64,000 bases of DNA from [Mycobacterium] manitobense (GCF_025821665.1 NZ_JACKSJ010000093.1:25011-89010), one strand, 5' to 3'. Positions 17,140 to 27,672 are shown, counted from the first letter of the stretch. Numbers and translations: made by a program. Notes: generated by a model from the sequence alone, not told the origin.

Positions 17140-17949
17140 TTACTGCTGAGGTCCGCCGTACTGCTGCCCCGGCTGACTCTGGAAGCCCTGCTCCTGACCG
17201 GACAGCGGCAGCGCGACGTGGTTCAGGATCTTGTCGACGAGCGTCTGCCGCTTCTGATCCCACAGCGGGAACAGCACGGCGACGATCCAGACGATGCCGC
17301 AGACCGCGGAGGCCACCCAGTACAGCACCTCGCGCAGGAACGACATGCCGAATCCGACGGGCTGACCGGTGCTTTCGCTCACGATCTTGAACTTCATCCG
17401 GCCCTTGCCGATGCTGGAGCCCGTCGTCCCCTGCTTGTAGCCGAGGTTCCAGACCCAGTAGGCGATACCGGCGATCCACGTGAGGGCCAGCAGGGCGAAG
17501 CCGATGCCGGAGAACTCGGATGTGCAACCGCCGCCGTAGCCGTAGGTGTCGCCGTAGCAGTTGTTGTCGGCGGTGGCGAACGCGATGCCGTAGCCGATGC
17601 CCAACAGTATGAGCACCGGAATGTAATCGATCAGGTAGGCGAGCACGCGGGTGCCCCAGGAGGTGTAGGCCTCCGCCGGCATGGCACCGACTCCGAGACC
17701 GTGCTGTGACGGATACCCCTGCGGTCCACCGAATCCGCCCTGCGGACCCTGGTAGCCACCGCCCTGCGGGGGCGGCGGATAGCCGCCCTGCGGCGGGGGC
17801 GGGGGGTAGCCACCGCCCTGCGGAGGCGGCGGATAGCCACCCTGCTGCGGAGGCGGCGGGTAACCGCCGGGTGGCGGCGGGGGCGGGGGCGGGTATCCCC
17901 CGCCACCCTGAGGCGGCGGCGGGTAGTCGCCAGGTGGTTGTTCAGTCAT
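17140..17949 (-). CDS. Proline-rich RDD-family membrane protein (Pra type)
   Basis: The 269-residue protein has an N-terminal tail of repeated GGYPPPPQ-like units (residues 1-95) and an RDD domain from about 105 to 250 with three hydrophobic segments, the first containing YIPVLILLGIGYG. This is the architecture of the M. tuberculosis 36-kDa proline-rich antigen (Pra, Rv1078). The role is unknown; RDD proteins have been linked to ion transport. The ATG at 17949 follows a GGAGGACAC ribosome-binding sequence. It is transcribed 13 bases after a second, shorter copy. Confidence 0.88.
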   Translation of the reverse strand: MTEQPPGDYPPPPQGGGGYPPPPPPPPGGYPPPPQQGGYPPPPQGGGYPPPPPQGGYPPPPQGGGYQGPQGGFGGPQGYPSQHGLGVGAMPAEAYTSWGTRVLAYLIDYIPVLILLGIGYGIAFATADNNCYGDTYGYGGGCTSEFSGIGFALLALTWIAGIAYWVWNLGYKQGTTGSSIGKGRMKFKIVSESTGQPVGFGMSFLREVLYWVASAVCGIVWIVAVLFPLWDQKRQTLVDKILNHVALPLSGQEQGFQSQPGQQYGGPQQ

Positions 17950-17962
17950 GTGTCCTCCGGGA

Positions 17963-18628
17963 TCAGTAGGTGGGTTGGCCGGGTGTCTGGTCGAGCGGTA
18001 CGCACACGGTGGTCATGATCTTGTCAGCAAGAGATTGCCGTTTGGGGTCCCACAGCGGAAAAAGAACGGCGACGAGCCAGACGACGCCGCACGCCGCCGA
18101 CGCCACCCAGTAGATGATCTCGCGAACCAGCGAAAGCCCGAAACCGATGGGCTGCCAAGTCTTCTCGCTGACCACCTTGAACTTCATCACCGACTTGCCG
18201 ATGCTCGAGCCGGTGGTGCCCTGGCGGTAGCCGTAGTTCCACACGCCGTAGGCCAGCGGCAGCAGGACGCCGAACAGGCCGAACGACAGCTGGCCGAGCG
18301 TCGACGCGCCTTCGGCGCAGAACTCGCCCATCTGGTACTCGGAACTGTCGGTGATGCACTCGGTCTCCCGAGTGCCCATCAGCAGCCCGTACCCGATTCC
18401 GGTCAGGATGATGACCGGCACGTAGTCGATCAGCCATGCCAGCACGCGGGTTCCCCAGGACGTGTAGGCCTCCTGCGGCAGTACCGAACCCTGTGGCGAC
18501 GGGTACCCGGACCCGCCCTGCGGAGGCGGGTATCCACCACCCTGCGGCGGCGGGGGCGGTGGGTAGTTTCCACCCGGCGGTGGTGGAGGTGGGAGGTTTC
18601 CAGAGGACGGCGGCGGTTGTTCGCTCAT
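17963..18628 (-). CDS. Second proline-rich RDD-family membrane protein
   Basis: The 221-residue paralog has a shorter Pro/Gly tail (1-52) and an RDD domain with the shared sequences PQEAYTSWGTRVLAWLIDY, GTTGSSIGKSVMKFKVVSEKTWQPIGFG and the downstream WVASAACGVVWLVAVLFPLWDPKRQSLADKI region. It lies 13 bases upstream of the Pra-type gene on the same strand, an evident tandem duplication. The ATG at 18628 follows GGAAGGTGTTC. The N-terminal tails have diverged most, in repeat number and composition. Confidence 0.85.
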   Translation of the reverse strand: MSEQPPPSSGNLPPPPPPGGNYPPPPPPQGGGYPPPQGGSGYPSPQGSVLPQEAYTSWGTRVLAWLIDYVPVIILTGIGYGLLMGTRETECITDSSEYQMGEFCAEGASTLGQLSFGLFGVLLPLAYGVWNYGYRQGTTGSSIGKSVMKFKVVSEKTWQPIGFGLSLVREIIYWVASAACGVVWLVAVLFPLWDPKRQSLADKIMTTVCVPLDQTPGQPTY

Positions 18629-18785
18629 GAACACCTTCCAGGTGAGGTAGCCGACGACAAGCGAGCTAACAGTACCTGAGATACCGCCTTGAGCAGCGTT
18701 TCTCGCAAGATCTTGAAGCTGCTGGTACAGCGGGCAACGACCACCGGGTATCGGTTTGCCGGGCTCGAATTCTGGGCGGCGAAGC

Positions 18786-20180
<1,395 letters not shown>

Positions 20181-20209
20181 GAGTCCATCGTGTCAGGCCC
20201 GCGGTCAGC

Positions 20210-21262
20210 TCACCACGTGGCCTCACGGATGTACTCGCCGATCTGGCGCAGCGACCGCGTCGCCTCCTTCACCATCGGAGCCGCGATCTGGAAAACGTGC
20301 ATCTGACCAGGCCAGATGCGGATCTCGACGGGAACACCCGACTCGGCGAGCAGCCGGGCCGCCTTTCGCGCGTCGCTGATCAGAACCTCCGAGCCGGACA
20401 CGTGGATCAGCGTGCGCGGCAGGCCGGGTTCGATGTGGTCGAGCGGTTCGTAGATCTCCGGCGCCGCGCCATCGACGGGATTGCGCCGATTGGCGTGCTC
20501 GATGAGGTCGACCAGGGCTCCGAACGCGTGCGCCGGGAACATCGCGTCGCTGCGGACGTTGGGGTGCTCGGCTCGGCGCTCGTTGTCGATCTCGAACAGG
20601 GGCGACATCGTTACCATCGCGGCCGGCTCCTCGCCCTCGGCGAGCAGACGCTGGGCGAGCGCCAGCGACAGGTAGCCACCCGCCGAGTCGCCGGCCAGCA
20701 CGATCTGGTCGGGCTCGTAGCCCTTGAGCCGCAACCACTGGTAGGCGTCATAGCAGTCGTCGAGGGCCTGGCCCACCGAGTGCCTGGGGATCATCCGGTA
20801 GTTCACCACCAGCACGGGGCTGTCGGCGTAGCCACTCAACGAGTTGACGATGCGGTGGTGGCTGTTCACCCCGCAGGTGATGAACGCGCCGCCGTGCAGG
20901 TACAGGATGACGCTGCGCTTGCCATCGGCGGGCAGTACACCCGGCGCCCGCACCAGCTGTGCATTGCAGTTCGTCAACCCGATCGTCGCCCGGACCGTGC
21001 CCGGCGGCGGCCGCAAGATCCGGCAGGCGAAATCCACCATTCCCCAGGGCCAGGGCATCTTGGGGGCGTAGCTACCGATGGCCAGAGTTGGCTTGATCGT
21101 CGCCATCGCGACCAGTCCGACCAGCCGTCCTGCGAGGCTGGGACCGTCCTCGAGCACCTCGACCGGCGCCCCGTCACTGACCGGATATCGACGCGGTTTA
21201 TTGGCTCTAGCTGCATGAATGGCAGCACGAGGAGTGCTGGGAACCTTACTAGGTGCGGTCAT
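20210..21262 (-). CDS. lipU: Hormone-sensitive-lipase family esterase LipU
   Basis: The 350-residue alpha/beta hydrolase carries the HSL-family oxyanion motif YLHGGAF (about 121-127), the nucleophile Ser193 in AGDSAGGYLSLALA and the catalytic His region WPGQMHVFQ, with the acid in the ISDARKAARLL region. It corresponds to Rv1076. Substrates are probably short acyl esters. There is no signal peptide, though the N-terminus is basic. I selected the ATG at 21262 because GGAAG lies 8 bases upstream; a GTG nine bases earlier has no such site. It is followed closely by cbs. Confidence 0.9.
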   Translation of the reverse strand: MTAPSKVPSTPRAAIHAARANKPRRYPVSDGAPVEVLEDGPSLAGRLVGLVAMATIKPTLAIGSYAPKMPWPWGMVDFACRILRPPPGTVRATIGLTNCNAQLVRAPGVLPADGKRSVILYLHGGAFITCGVNSHHRIVNSLSGYADSPVLVVNYRMIPRHSVGQALDDCYDAYQWLRLKGYEPDQIVLAGDSAGGYLSLALAQRLLAEGEEPAAMVTMSPLFEIDNERRAEHPNVRSDAMFPAHAFGALVDLIEHANRRNPVDGAAPEIYEPLDHIEPGLPRTLIHVSGSEVLISDARKAARLLAESGVPVEIRIWPGQMHVFQIAAPMVKEATRSLRQIGEYIREATW

Positions 21263-21332
21263 CGCCACCACTTCCTACGCCGTTGTAGTGCCCCGGGGGG
21301 CATGTTGTGTCAGCCAATCCCGGTGACTTAGC

Positions 21333-21360
21333 TTGACACCTGTATCCGATTTCCTAGCCT
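21333..21360 (+). promoter_or_regulatory. Candidate sigma-A promoter for the SGNH hydrolase gene
   Basis: TTGACA (21333-21338) and TAGCCT (21355-21360) are separated by 16 bases, giving a good -35 and a TANNNT-type -10. Transcription would start near 21367, 90 bases before the GTG at 21457. The site lies between divergent lipU and the SGNH gene. Confidence 0.45.
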
Positions 21361-21456
21361 GTTAAACCAATTTCGTACCGGAGTTGATACCGCACCGTGA
21401 CTGCCAGTAGGCGCCGCCACGCGGTCAATGACCGATTCGGCACCTAAACTGGCCGC

Positions 21457-22419
21457 GTGGGCATACGTGCACCGCGAAAAACGACCGTCGCTCTCGCCGC
21501 TGCGGCCACGCTCGCATCGACGGGCTCCGCCTATGTCGGAGCCCGCAATCTGCTGATCGGGCAGGCCGATCAGGCACGTCAGACCATCCCGAAGGCCTTC
21601 GACATCCCGCCGCGCGCTGACGGCGTCTACTCCCCCGGCGGCGGACCGGTCGAGAAGTGGACGCGTGGGGTGCCGTTCGACATCCACCTGATGATCTTCG
21701 GCGACTCCACAGCCGTCGGTTATGGCTGCCGGGTGGCCGACGAAGTGCCGGGAGTCCTCCTCGCACGCGGGCTGGCCGAAGCGTCGGGTAAGCGGATCCG
21801 GCTGAGCACGAAGGCCATCGTCGGCGCCACGTCGAAGGGTCTGCAGGGCCAGATCGACGCGATGTTCGTCGCCGGGCCACCGCCGGACGCCGCGGTCATC
21901 ATGATCGGCGCCAACGACATCACGCGGCCCAACGGCATCAGGGCCTCCGCGCGCCGCCTCGGTGACGGAGTGCGACGGTTGCGGGCCGCGGGCGCAGTCG
22001 TCGTCGTCGGCACCTGCCCGGACTTCGGCGTGCTCACGGCGATCCCGCAGCCGCTGCGCACGGTGACCCGCACTCTCGGCCTGCGGTTGGCGCGCGCACA
22101 GGCCGGTGCGGTGCGGGCGGCCGGCGGCATGCCGGTGCCGTTCGCCGACCTGCTGTCACCCGAGTTCCTCAACGCACCGGACCTGATGATCTCCGACGAC
22201 ATGTTCCACCCGTCCGCCGACGGCTATGCGCTGGCGGGCAATCAGCTGCTGCCCGCGTTGTGCGCCGCGCTGGGCGTCTCAACCGCGGACACCGACACGG
22301 CGCTGGAGCCGCGCGCCCCCGAGGGGAGTTCGCTGCTCGAGCGGATCGGCGGCGTCTCACGGCTGTGGCGCCGGCCCACCACCGGGGTGCCCGCGCCGAT
22401 CGTCGGGCCCGCCAGCTAG
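21457..22419 (+). CDS. SGNH/GDSL-family hydrolase (Rv1075c type)
   Basis: The 320-residue protein has an N-terminal hydrophobic segment (about 8-28), suggesting export or membrane anchoring. It then shows SGNH block I FGDSTAVGYG with nucleophile Ser84, block III GANDIT, and block V DMFHPSADGY with the Asp/His pair. The family includes esterases and acyltransferases acting on lipids or glycans; the homolog Rv1075c is described as an esterase. The GTG at 21457 gives the usual N-terminus MGIRAPRKT. The thiolase gene follows 33 bases downstream and may be cotranscribed. Confidence 0.88.
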   Translation: MGIRAPRKTTVALAAAATLASTGSAYVGARNLLIGQADQARQTIPKAFDIPPRADGVYSPGGGPVEKWTRGVPFDIHLMIFGDSTAVGYGCRVADEVPGVLLARGLAEASGKRIRLSTKAIVGATSKGLQGQIDAMFVAGPPPDAAVIMIGANDITRPNGIRASARRLGDGVRRLRAAGAVVVVGTCPDFGVLTAIPQPLRTVTRTLGLRLARAQAGAVRAAGGMPVPFADLLSPEFLNAPDLMISDDMFHPSADGYALAGNQLLPALCAALGVSTADTDTALEPRAPEGSSLLERIGGVSRLWRRPTTGVPAPIVGPAS

Positions 22420-22452
22420 GTTCTTCGGTGACCAGCAAGTTGAGGAGCCGTC

Positions 22453-23670
22453 ATGCCTGAAGCCGTCATCGTCGCCACCGCCCGCTCGCCGATCGGCCGC
22501 GCCAACAAGGGGTCGCTGGTCGACATGCGACCCGACGACCTGGCCGCCCAGATGGTCCGCGCTGCGCTGGACAAGGTCCCGTCACTGGACCCGCACGACA
22601 TCGACGACCTGATGATGGGCTGCGGCCAGCCCGGCGGCGAGTCCGGCTTCAACATCGGCCGCGCGGTGGCAGTCGCCCTCGGCTACGACTTCCTGCCCGG
22701 CACCACCGTCAACCGCTACTGCTCGTCGTCGCTGCAGACGTCGCGGATGGCCTTCCACGCGATCAAGGCCGGCGAGGGCCACGCGTTCATCTCCGCGGGC
22801 GTCGAGACGGTGTCGCGGTTCGCCAAGGGCAACGCCGACGGCTGGCCCGACACCAAGAACCCGCTGTTCGCCGAGGCTCAGGAACGTTCGAACCAGGCCG
22901 CTGCCGGCGGCGACGAGTGGCACGATCCGCGCGAGGACGGGTCGCTGCCCGACGTGTACATCGCGATGGGCCAGACCGCCGAGAACGTCGCGCTGCACAC
23001 CGGCATCAGCCGCGAAGACCAGGACCACTGGGGCGTGCGGTCGCAGAACCGGGCGGAGGAGGCCATCAACAGCGGCTTCTTCGAGCGGGAGATCTCGCCG
23101 GTCACGCTGCCGGACGGCACCGTCGTGAGCAAAGACGACGGCCCGCGCGCCGGCACCTCCTACGAGAAGATCAGCCAGCTCAAGCCGGTGTTCCGGCCAA
23201 ACGGCACGGTGACCGCCGGAAACGCCTGCCCGCTCAACGACGGCGCCGCGGCAGTGGTCATCCTGTCCGACGAAAAGGCCCGCGAACTGGGCCTGAAGCC
23301 GTTGGCGCGCATCGTCGCGACCGGGGTGTCGGGGCTCTCGCCGGAGATCATGGGCCTCGGCCCGATCGAGGCGTCGAAGAAGGCGCTCGCCAACGCGGGC
23401 ATGAGCATCGGCGACATCGACCTCTACGAGATCAACGAGGCGTTCGCCGTCCAGGTCCTCGGCTCGGCGCGCGCGCTCGGCATGGACGAGGAGCGTCTCA
23501 ACGTGTCCGGCGGCGCGATCGCACTGGGCCACCCATTCGGCATGACGGGCGCCCGCATCACCGCCACGCTGCTGAACAACCTGCAGACCCACGACAAGCA
23601 GTTCGGCCTCGAGACCATGTGCGTCGGTGGCGGCCAGGGCATGGCGATGATCGTGGAGCGCCTTTCCTGA
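22453..23670 (+). CDS. fadA3: Acetyl-CoA acetyltransferase / beta-ketothiolase FadA3
   Basis: This thiolase removes acetyl-CoA from 3-ketoacyl-CoA, or condenses two acyl-CoAs. The 405-residue protein has the acyl-enzyme cysteine Cys90 in NRYCSSSLQT, NEAFAVQV, the catalytic His in GGAIALGHPFGMTGA and the second Cys in CVGGGQGMAM. It is equivalent to Rv1074c. The ATG at 22453 follows GAGGAG. The crotonase-family genes at 25.8-27.7 kb would provide further beta-oxidation steps. The stop is eight bases from the palindromic repeat that borders the DUF559 gene. Confidence 0.93.
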   Translation: MPEAVIVATARSPIGRANKGSLVDMRPDDLAAQMVRAALDKVPSLDPHDIDDLMMGCGQPGGESGFNIGRAVAVALGYDFLPGTTVNRYCSSSLQTSRMAFHAIKAGEGHAFISAGVETVSRFAKGNADGWPDTKNPLFAEAQERSNQAAAGGDEWHDPREDGSLPDVYIAMGQTAENVALHTGISREDQDHWGVRSQNRAEEAINSGFFEREISPVTLPDGTVVSKDDGPRAGTSYEKISQLKPVFRPNGTVTAGNACPLNDGAAAVVILSDEKARELGLKPLARIVATGVSGLSPEIMGLGPIEASKKALANAGMSIGDIDLYEINEAFAVQVLGSARALGMDEERLNVSGGAIALGHPFGMTGARITATLLNNLQTHDKQFGLETMCVGGGQGMAMIVERLS

Positions 23671-23677
23671 TTTCTTG

Positions 23678-23742
23678 CCGTTGACTCTGCGCTCACGGCG
23701 GCGAAGTGCGAGTGTTGAGCACCCTGGCCGCAGAGTCAACGG
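23678..23742. repeat. Palindromic repeat, left copy
   Basis: A perfect 14-base inverted repeat (CCGTTGACTCTGCG at 23678-23691, its complement at 23729-23742) encloses 37 bases including GAAGTGCGAGT and ACCCTG. The same element, in the same orientation but with a diverged end, recurs at 24685-24757 on the other side of the DUF559 gene. The right arm contains the stop codon of that gene. It looks like a REP/MITE-type element and could also act as a terminator between the converging genes. Confidence 0.85.
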
Positions 23743-24581
23743 GACAAGAGCCGCCATGCGCGCTCCACGCGTTGAATGACGTCGACTTCTGAGTGGCGCG
23801 CCGCCACGCGAATGACGTGCCAACCCATCGTTGCGATGTCCTCGGCGCGCCGGATCTCGTATGCGTAAAGCTCTTTCGACGTGCGATGGTGATCGCCGTC
23901 GTACTCGACGGCCAGCTTGCGGTCCTCCCAACCCATGTCGAGGTAGTAGGTCCTGTAGCCACCGGGACTCAGCACCGGGATCTGCGTGCGCGGTCGCGGA
24001 AAGCCGTTGCGAATGAGTAGGAGTCGCAGCCTGGTCTCCTGCGGGGACTCGGCACCGGCGTCCACGAGGTCGAGGGCTCTCTCGAGCTGGCGCAGCCCGC
24101 GCGTGTGCCGGTGTGCTGCAGCGAGAATCTCGATGTCGACGGTCTTGATGTCCGTCGCTCGGATCAACGCGTCGAGCCGGGCTACCGCCGTCACGAACGG
24201 TCCGCGGCGGCCCAGATCGAAACCCGTCCGCGCGGCAGAGGTGACGAGAAGACCGTCAAGCGTGAGCACCTCGTCCTCGATCAACGTGTCGGCGCGGGTT
24301 ATGACACCGGTTGGTGTGCGTGCATTTCGCCAGATCAACTCGACGGGTACGTCGTCGTCGACCCATCTGGATCCGTGCAGTGATGCGGCCGCCAGCCCCG
24401 CAATGACGCCTTCGCGTTGCGTCCACAACCAGGCCGCCGTTGTCCGTCGATGCAACGACGGCTCGGCCCGCCGCTCGACGTAGACGTCGGGCATCACCGC
24501 TCGGTGATACCGGCGGAGTTCGTGGCGGGTCAGTCGGCCGGCCGCGAGCGCCTCGGAGCCGATGAAGGGTTCGCCGTCCAT
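23736..24581 (-). CDS. DUF559 (Vsr-like endonuclease fold) protein with AbiEi-like N-terminus
   Basis: The 281-residue protein has an N-terminal part (FIGSEALAAGRLTRHELRRYH, then VYVERRAEPSLHRRT) resembling the winged-helix/antitoxin domain often found with DUF559, and a C-terminal DUF559 nuclease-fold domain with YLDMGWEDRKLAVEYDGDHH, whose Asp residues are the likely metal ligands, followed by RRAEDIATMGWHVIRV. The substrate is unknown; relatives include the Vsr mismatch endonuclease and type IV toxin-antitoxin-associated proteins. By position it corresponds to Rv1073. The ATG at 24581 gives the typical MDGEPFIGSEAL start. Its stop lies within one palindromic repeat and a second copy lies upstream. 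Confidence 0.82.
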   Translation of the reverse strand: MDGEPFIGSEALAAGRLTRHELRRYHRAVMPDVYVERRAEPSLHRRTTAAWLWTQREGVIAGLAAASLHGSRWVDDDVPVELIWRNARTPTGVITRADTLIEDEVLTLDGLLVTSAARTGFDLGRRGPFVTAVARLDALIRATDIKTVDIEILAAAHRHTRGLRQLERALDLVDAGAESPQETRLRLLLIRNGFPRPRTQIPVLSPGGYRTYYLDMGWEDRKLAVEYDGDHHRTSKELYAYEIRRAEDIATMGWHVIRVAARHSEVDVIQRVERAWRLLSR

Positions 24582-24684
24582 GAATGCAGGGTCACGACGG
24601 CAGCCGACAATTAGGACCTCTGATCTGCCGCGGCGATCCCGCCTGTGGACGGATCGCCCTCTGTTGAATACCGCCCACCCTCGC

Positions 24685-24757
24685 GACTCTGCGCTCAAGG
24701 CGACGAAGTGCGAGTAGCGACCACCCTGCACGCAAAGTACGCAAAGTACGCAGAGTC
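24685..24757. repeat. Palindromic repeat, right copy, with 9-base triplication
   Basis: GACTCTGCG (24685-24693) and CGCAGAGTC (24749-24757) are inverted arms. The interior shares GCTCA, GGCG, CGAAGTGCGAGT and ACCCTG with the copy at 23678-23742. The right part has expanded into three 9-base units, ACGCAAAGT twice and ACGCAGAGT (24730-24756), which are absent from the left copy. It lies 103 bases upstream of the DUF559 start codon. Confidence 0.8.
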
Positions 24758-24783
24758 AACGCAAAGCGCCTCCACAACGCAGA

Positions 24784-24813
24784 AAGCCCGACACCTCGTC
24801 CGGTGCCGGGCTT
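24784..24813 (-). terminator. Intrinsic terminator of the Bax-inhibitor-1 gene
   Basis: On the minus strand AAGCCCGGCACC pairs with GGTGTCGGGCTT around a six-base loop, with one G-U pair, and is followed by TTCT. It begins 16 bases after the stop codon of the gene at 24829-25668. Confidence 0.75.
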
Positions 24814-24828
24814 CCCTCGCGAAGGCTG

Positions 24829-25668
24829 CTAGTCGTTCTGGAAGTACGTCAGCAGCCGCAGGATCTCGAGGTAGAGCCAGACCAGCGTGACGGTCAGGCC
24901 GAGGGCGATGCCCCACGCGGCCTTCTCCGGCGCGCCGGCGCGGATCATCTGGTCAGCGGAGTCGAAGTCCAGCAGGAAGCTGAACGCCGCGATGCCGATG
25001 CACACCAGCGAGAAGATGATGGCCATCGGGCCGCCGTCACGCAGCGGGCCGGCACCGTCGGTGAACATCGCGAAGACGAAGTTGCCGAGGGCGAGAACGA
25101 CCACGCCGATCATGGCGGCGACGAGCATGCGGGTGAACTTCGGCGTCACGCGGATGGCGCCGGTCTTGTAGACGACCAGCATGCCGAAGAACACGCCGAA
25201 GGTGCCGAGCACCGCCTGCGAGATCAGCCCGCCGGCGCTGGCGCCCTGGATGTTGAAGGTCAGGAGGAACGACACCGCACCGAGGAACAGGCCCTCGAGC
25301 ACCGCGTAGCTCAGCACGATGGCCGGGTTGTCCTGCTTGCGGCCGAACATGGCGATCATCACGAGCGCCAGGCCGCCGAGGCCACCGATCAGGGTGAGCG
25401 GCATGGCCAGCCCGATGTTCTGGGTGACCAGGAAGAAGGAGACCACGGCCGAGACCGTCAGCACGGCCAGCGTCATGCCGGTGCGGGTGACGACGTCGTC
25501 GATGGTCAGCGGCCGGGCGACGCCCGTCTGCTCGGGGTACTGAGCGGTATAGGGCTCAGCGTGTACCTGCTGGGCACCGTAGCCAGCGGCTCCGGTACCG
25601 AATGACGCGTATCCGCCCTGCTGCCCCTTGGGCAGCGAGCGGAATACCGGGTTGCTGCTCTCGCGCAC
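24829..25668 (-). CDS. Bax inhibitor-1/YccA-family membrane protein (Rv1072 type)
   Basis: The 279-residue protein has a soluble, Gln/Tyr-rich N-terminal tail (1-75) and then seven hydrophobic helices. Family signatures include GLFLGAVSFLLTFNIQG, and a C-terminal LDFDSADQMIRAGAPEKAAWGIALGL region carrying the conserved Asp pair that senses pH and gates calcium leak in bacterial relatives. In mycobacteria the physiological role is not defined. The start is a GTG at 25668 (VRESSNPVFRSLP). A strong terminator follows the gene. Confidence 0.88.
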   Translation of the reverse strand: MRESSNPVFRSLPKGQQGGYASFGTGAAGYGAQQVHAEPYTAQYPEQTGVARPLTIDDVVTRTGMTLAVLTVSAVVSFFLVTQNIGLAMPLTLIGGLGGLALVMIAMFGRKQDNPAIVLSYAVLEGLFLGAVSFLLTFNIQGASAGGLISQAVLGTFGVFFGMLVVYKTGAIRVTPKFTRMLVAAMIGVVVLALGNFVFAMFTDGAGPLRDGGPMAIIFSLVCIGIAAFSFLLDFDSADQMIRAGAPEKAAWGIALGLTVTLVWLYLEILRLLTYFQND

Positions 25669-25840
25669 CGTCGGATCCTCTCCTGTGCTGTGGTTCGAGT
25701 GACGAACACACTCTCAACGATCACCGGCGCCGAGTTGGTTCCCGAGATGACAAGGGATCCTGGGAACTTCCTGTGGCCGGTTCGTGGCAAAACATTACCC
25801 GTCGGACGTGAGAGGCGGGCGACGATCTAGATTGCTACCC

Positions 25841-26890
25841 GTGGCAGAAAACGAGGATGTCCTAGTAACCGTCGAGAACGGCGTCGGCCTGCTCACCCTG
25901 AACCGGCCGAAGGCGATCAACTCGCTCAACCACGGCATGGTCACGGCCCTGGCCGAGGCGCTCGACGCCTGGAGACACGACGACGCCGTCCACACCGTGC
26001 TGCTGACCGGCGCCGGTGAACGAGGTCTGTGCGCCGGTGGTGACGTCGTCGCGATCTATCACAGCGCGAAGGCCGACGGCTCCGAGGCCCGCCAGTTCTG
26101 GTACGAGGAATACCAGCTCAACGCGGTGATCGGCCGCTATCCGAAGACCTACGTTGCGATGATGGACGGCATCGTGATGGGCGGTGGGGTCGGCGTCAGC
26201 GCGCACGGCGACGTCCGTGTCGTCACCGACACCACCAAGATGGCAATGCCCGAGGTCGGCATCGGCTTCATCCCCGACGTCGGCGGCACCTATCTGCTGT
26301 CCCGCGCGCCGGGCCTGCTCGGCCTGCACGCCGCATTGACGGGCGCGCCGTTCTCCGGCGCCGACGCCATCGCAATGGGGTTCGCCGACCACTACATCCC
26401 GCACGATTCACTGAGAGCGTTCACAGAAACACTCGTGGCCGACGGGGTCGAGGCCGCTTTGAAGGCCCACACCGTCGAGCCGCCGGCGAGCCCCCTGCTC
26501 GAGCAGCGGGAGTGGATCGACGAGTGCTACGCCGGGGACACGATCGCCGACATCGTCGCGGCCCTGCGCGATCACGGCGCCGAACCGGCCGCCAAAGCGG
26601 CCGACCTCATCAGCGGCCGCTCCCCCGTCTCACTGGCCGTCACGCTCAAAGCCGTGCGCCGCGCCGGCGAACTCGCCACCCTGGAGGACGTGCTGCGCCA
26701 GGAGTACCGGACGTCGTGCGGCTCGCTGCGATCCCACGACCTCGTCGAAGGCATCCGTGCGCAGCTGGTGGACAAGGACCGCAACCCGAAGTGGTCGCCA
26801 CCTTCGATCGCCGACGTCACCGAAGAAGACGTCGAAGCCTACTTCGCCCCCGCCGACCCCGACCTGACCTTCCCGGAGGAACAACCGTGA
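25841..26890 (+). CDS. echA9: 3-hydroxyisobutyryl-CoA hydrolase-type crotonase (EchA9)
   Basis: The 349-residue crotonase-fold protein is equivalent to EchA9 (Rv1071c). The blocks [33 protein letters not shown] and [20 protein letters not shown], together with the longer length, match 3-hydroxyisobutyryl-CoA hydrolases of valine breakdown rather than ordinary enoyl-CoA hydratases. The GTG at 25841 ([14 protein letters not shown]) gives the usual start. Its stop overlaps the next gene's GTG as GTGA, so the two enzymes are translationally coupled. Confidence 0.9.
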   Translation: MAENEDVLVTVENGVGLLTLNRPKAINSLNHGMVTALAEALDAWRHDDAVHTVLLTGAGERGLCAGGDVVAIYHSAKADGSEARQFWYEEYQLNAVIGRYPKTYVAMMDGIVMGGGVGVSAHGDVRVVTDTTKMAMPEVGIGFIPDVGGTYLLSRAPGLLGLHAALTGAPFSGADAIAMGFADHYIPHDSLRAFTETLVADGVEAALKAHTVEPPASPLLEQREWIDECYAGDTIADIVAALRDHGAEPAAKAADLISGRSPVSLAVTLKAVRRAGELATLEDVLRQEYRTSCGSLRSHDLVEGIRAQLVDKDRNPKWSPPSIADVTEEDVEAYFAPADPDLTFPEEQP

Positions 26891-27663
26891 CGTCCTACGA
26901 GACCATCCTCGTCACCCGCGACGACCGCGTCGGCACCATCACCTTGAACCGGCCGAAGGCGCTGAACGCGCTCAACAGCCAGGTGATGACCGAAGTCGGC
27001 GCCGCCGCAATCGAACTCGACCAGGACCCGGGCATCGGCGCCATCATCGTCACCGGCAACGAGAAGGCCTTCGCCGCGGGCGCCGACATCAAGGAGATGG
27101 CGACCCTCGAATTCGCCGACGTCTTCGCAGCCGACTTCTTCGCTCCCTGGGGCACATTCGCTGCGACCCGCACTCCCACCATCGCCGCCGTCGCCGGCTA
27201 CGCACTCGGCGGCGGGTGCGAGCTGGCGATGATGTGCGACGTGCTGATCGCCGCCGACACCGCGAAGTTCGGCCAGCCCGAGATCAAGCTCGGCGTGCTG
27301 CCCGGAATGGGTGGCTCGCAACGGCTCACCCGTGCGATCGGCAAGGCCAAGGCGATGGACCTCATCCTGACGGGCCGCACGATCGGCGCCGAGGAGGCCG
27401 AGCGCAGCGGCCTGGTGTCGCGGCTCGTCCCTGCCGACACGCTGCTCGACGAGGCCAACGCCGTCGCGAAGACCATTGCGGGCATGTCACTGAACGCCGC
27501 CAGGATGGCCAAGGAGGCCGTCAACCGCGCGTTCGAATCCTCACTGGCCGAAGGCCTGCTCTACGAGCGCAGGCTCTTCCACTCCTCCTTCGCCACGGCC
27601 GACCAGAAGGAGGGGATGGCGGCCTTCAGTGAGAAGCGCCCGCCGAACTTCACCCATCGCTAA
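26887..27663 (+). CDS. echA8: Enoyl-CoA hydratase EchA8
   Basis: The 258-residue crotonase hydrates 2-enoyl-CoA to 3-hydroxyacyl-CoA. It shows [11 protein letters not shown] for oxyanion binding, [26 protein letters not shown] carrying catalytic Glu residues, and [14 protein letters not shown], as in mitochondrial-type short-chain hydratases. It is equivalent to Rv1070c. The GTG start at 26887 overlaps the echA9 stop. The membrane hydrolase gene follows nine bases later, so all three genes probably form one operon. Confidence 0.93.
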   Translation: MTSYETILVTRDDRVGTITLNRPKALNALNSQVMTEVGAAAIELDQDPGIGAIIVTGNEKAFAAGADIKEMATLEFADVFAADFFAPWGTFAATRTPTIAAVAGYALGGGCELAMMCDVLIAADTAKFGQPEIKLGVLPGMGGSQRLTRAIGKAKAMDLILTGRTIGAEEAERSGLVSRLVPADTLLDEANAVAKTIAGMSLNAARMAKEAVNRAFESSLAEGLLYERRLFHSSFATADQKEGMAAFSEKRPPNFTHR

Positions 27664-27672
27664 AGTGCTCTG

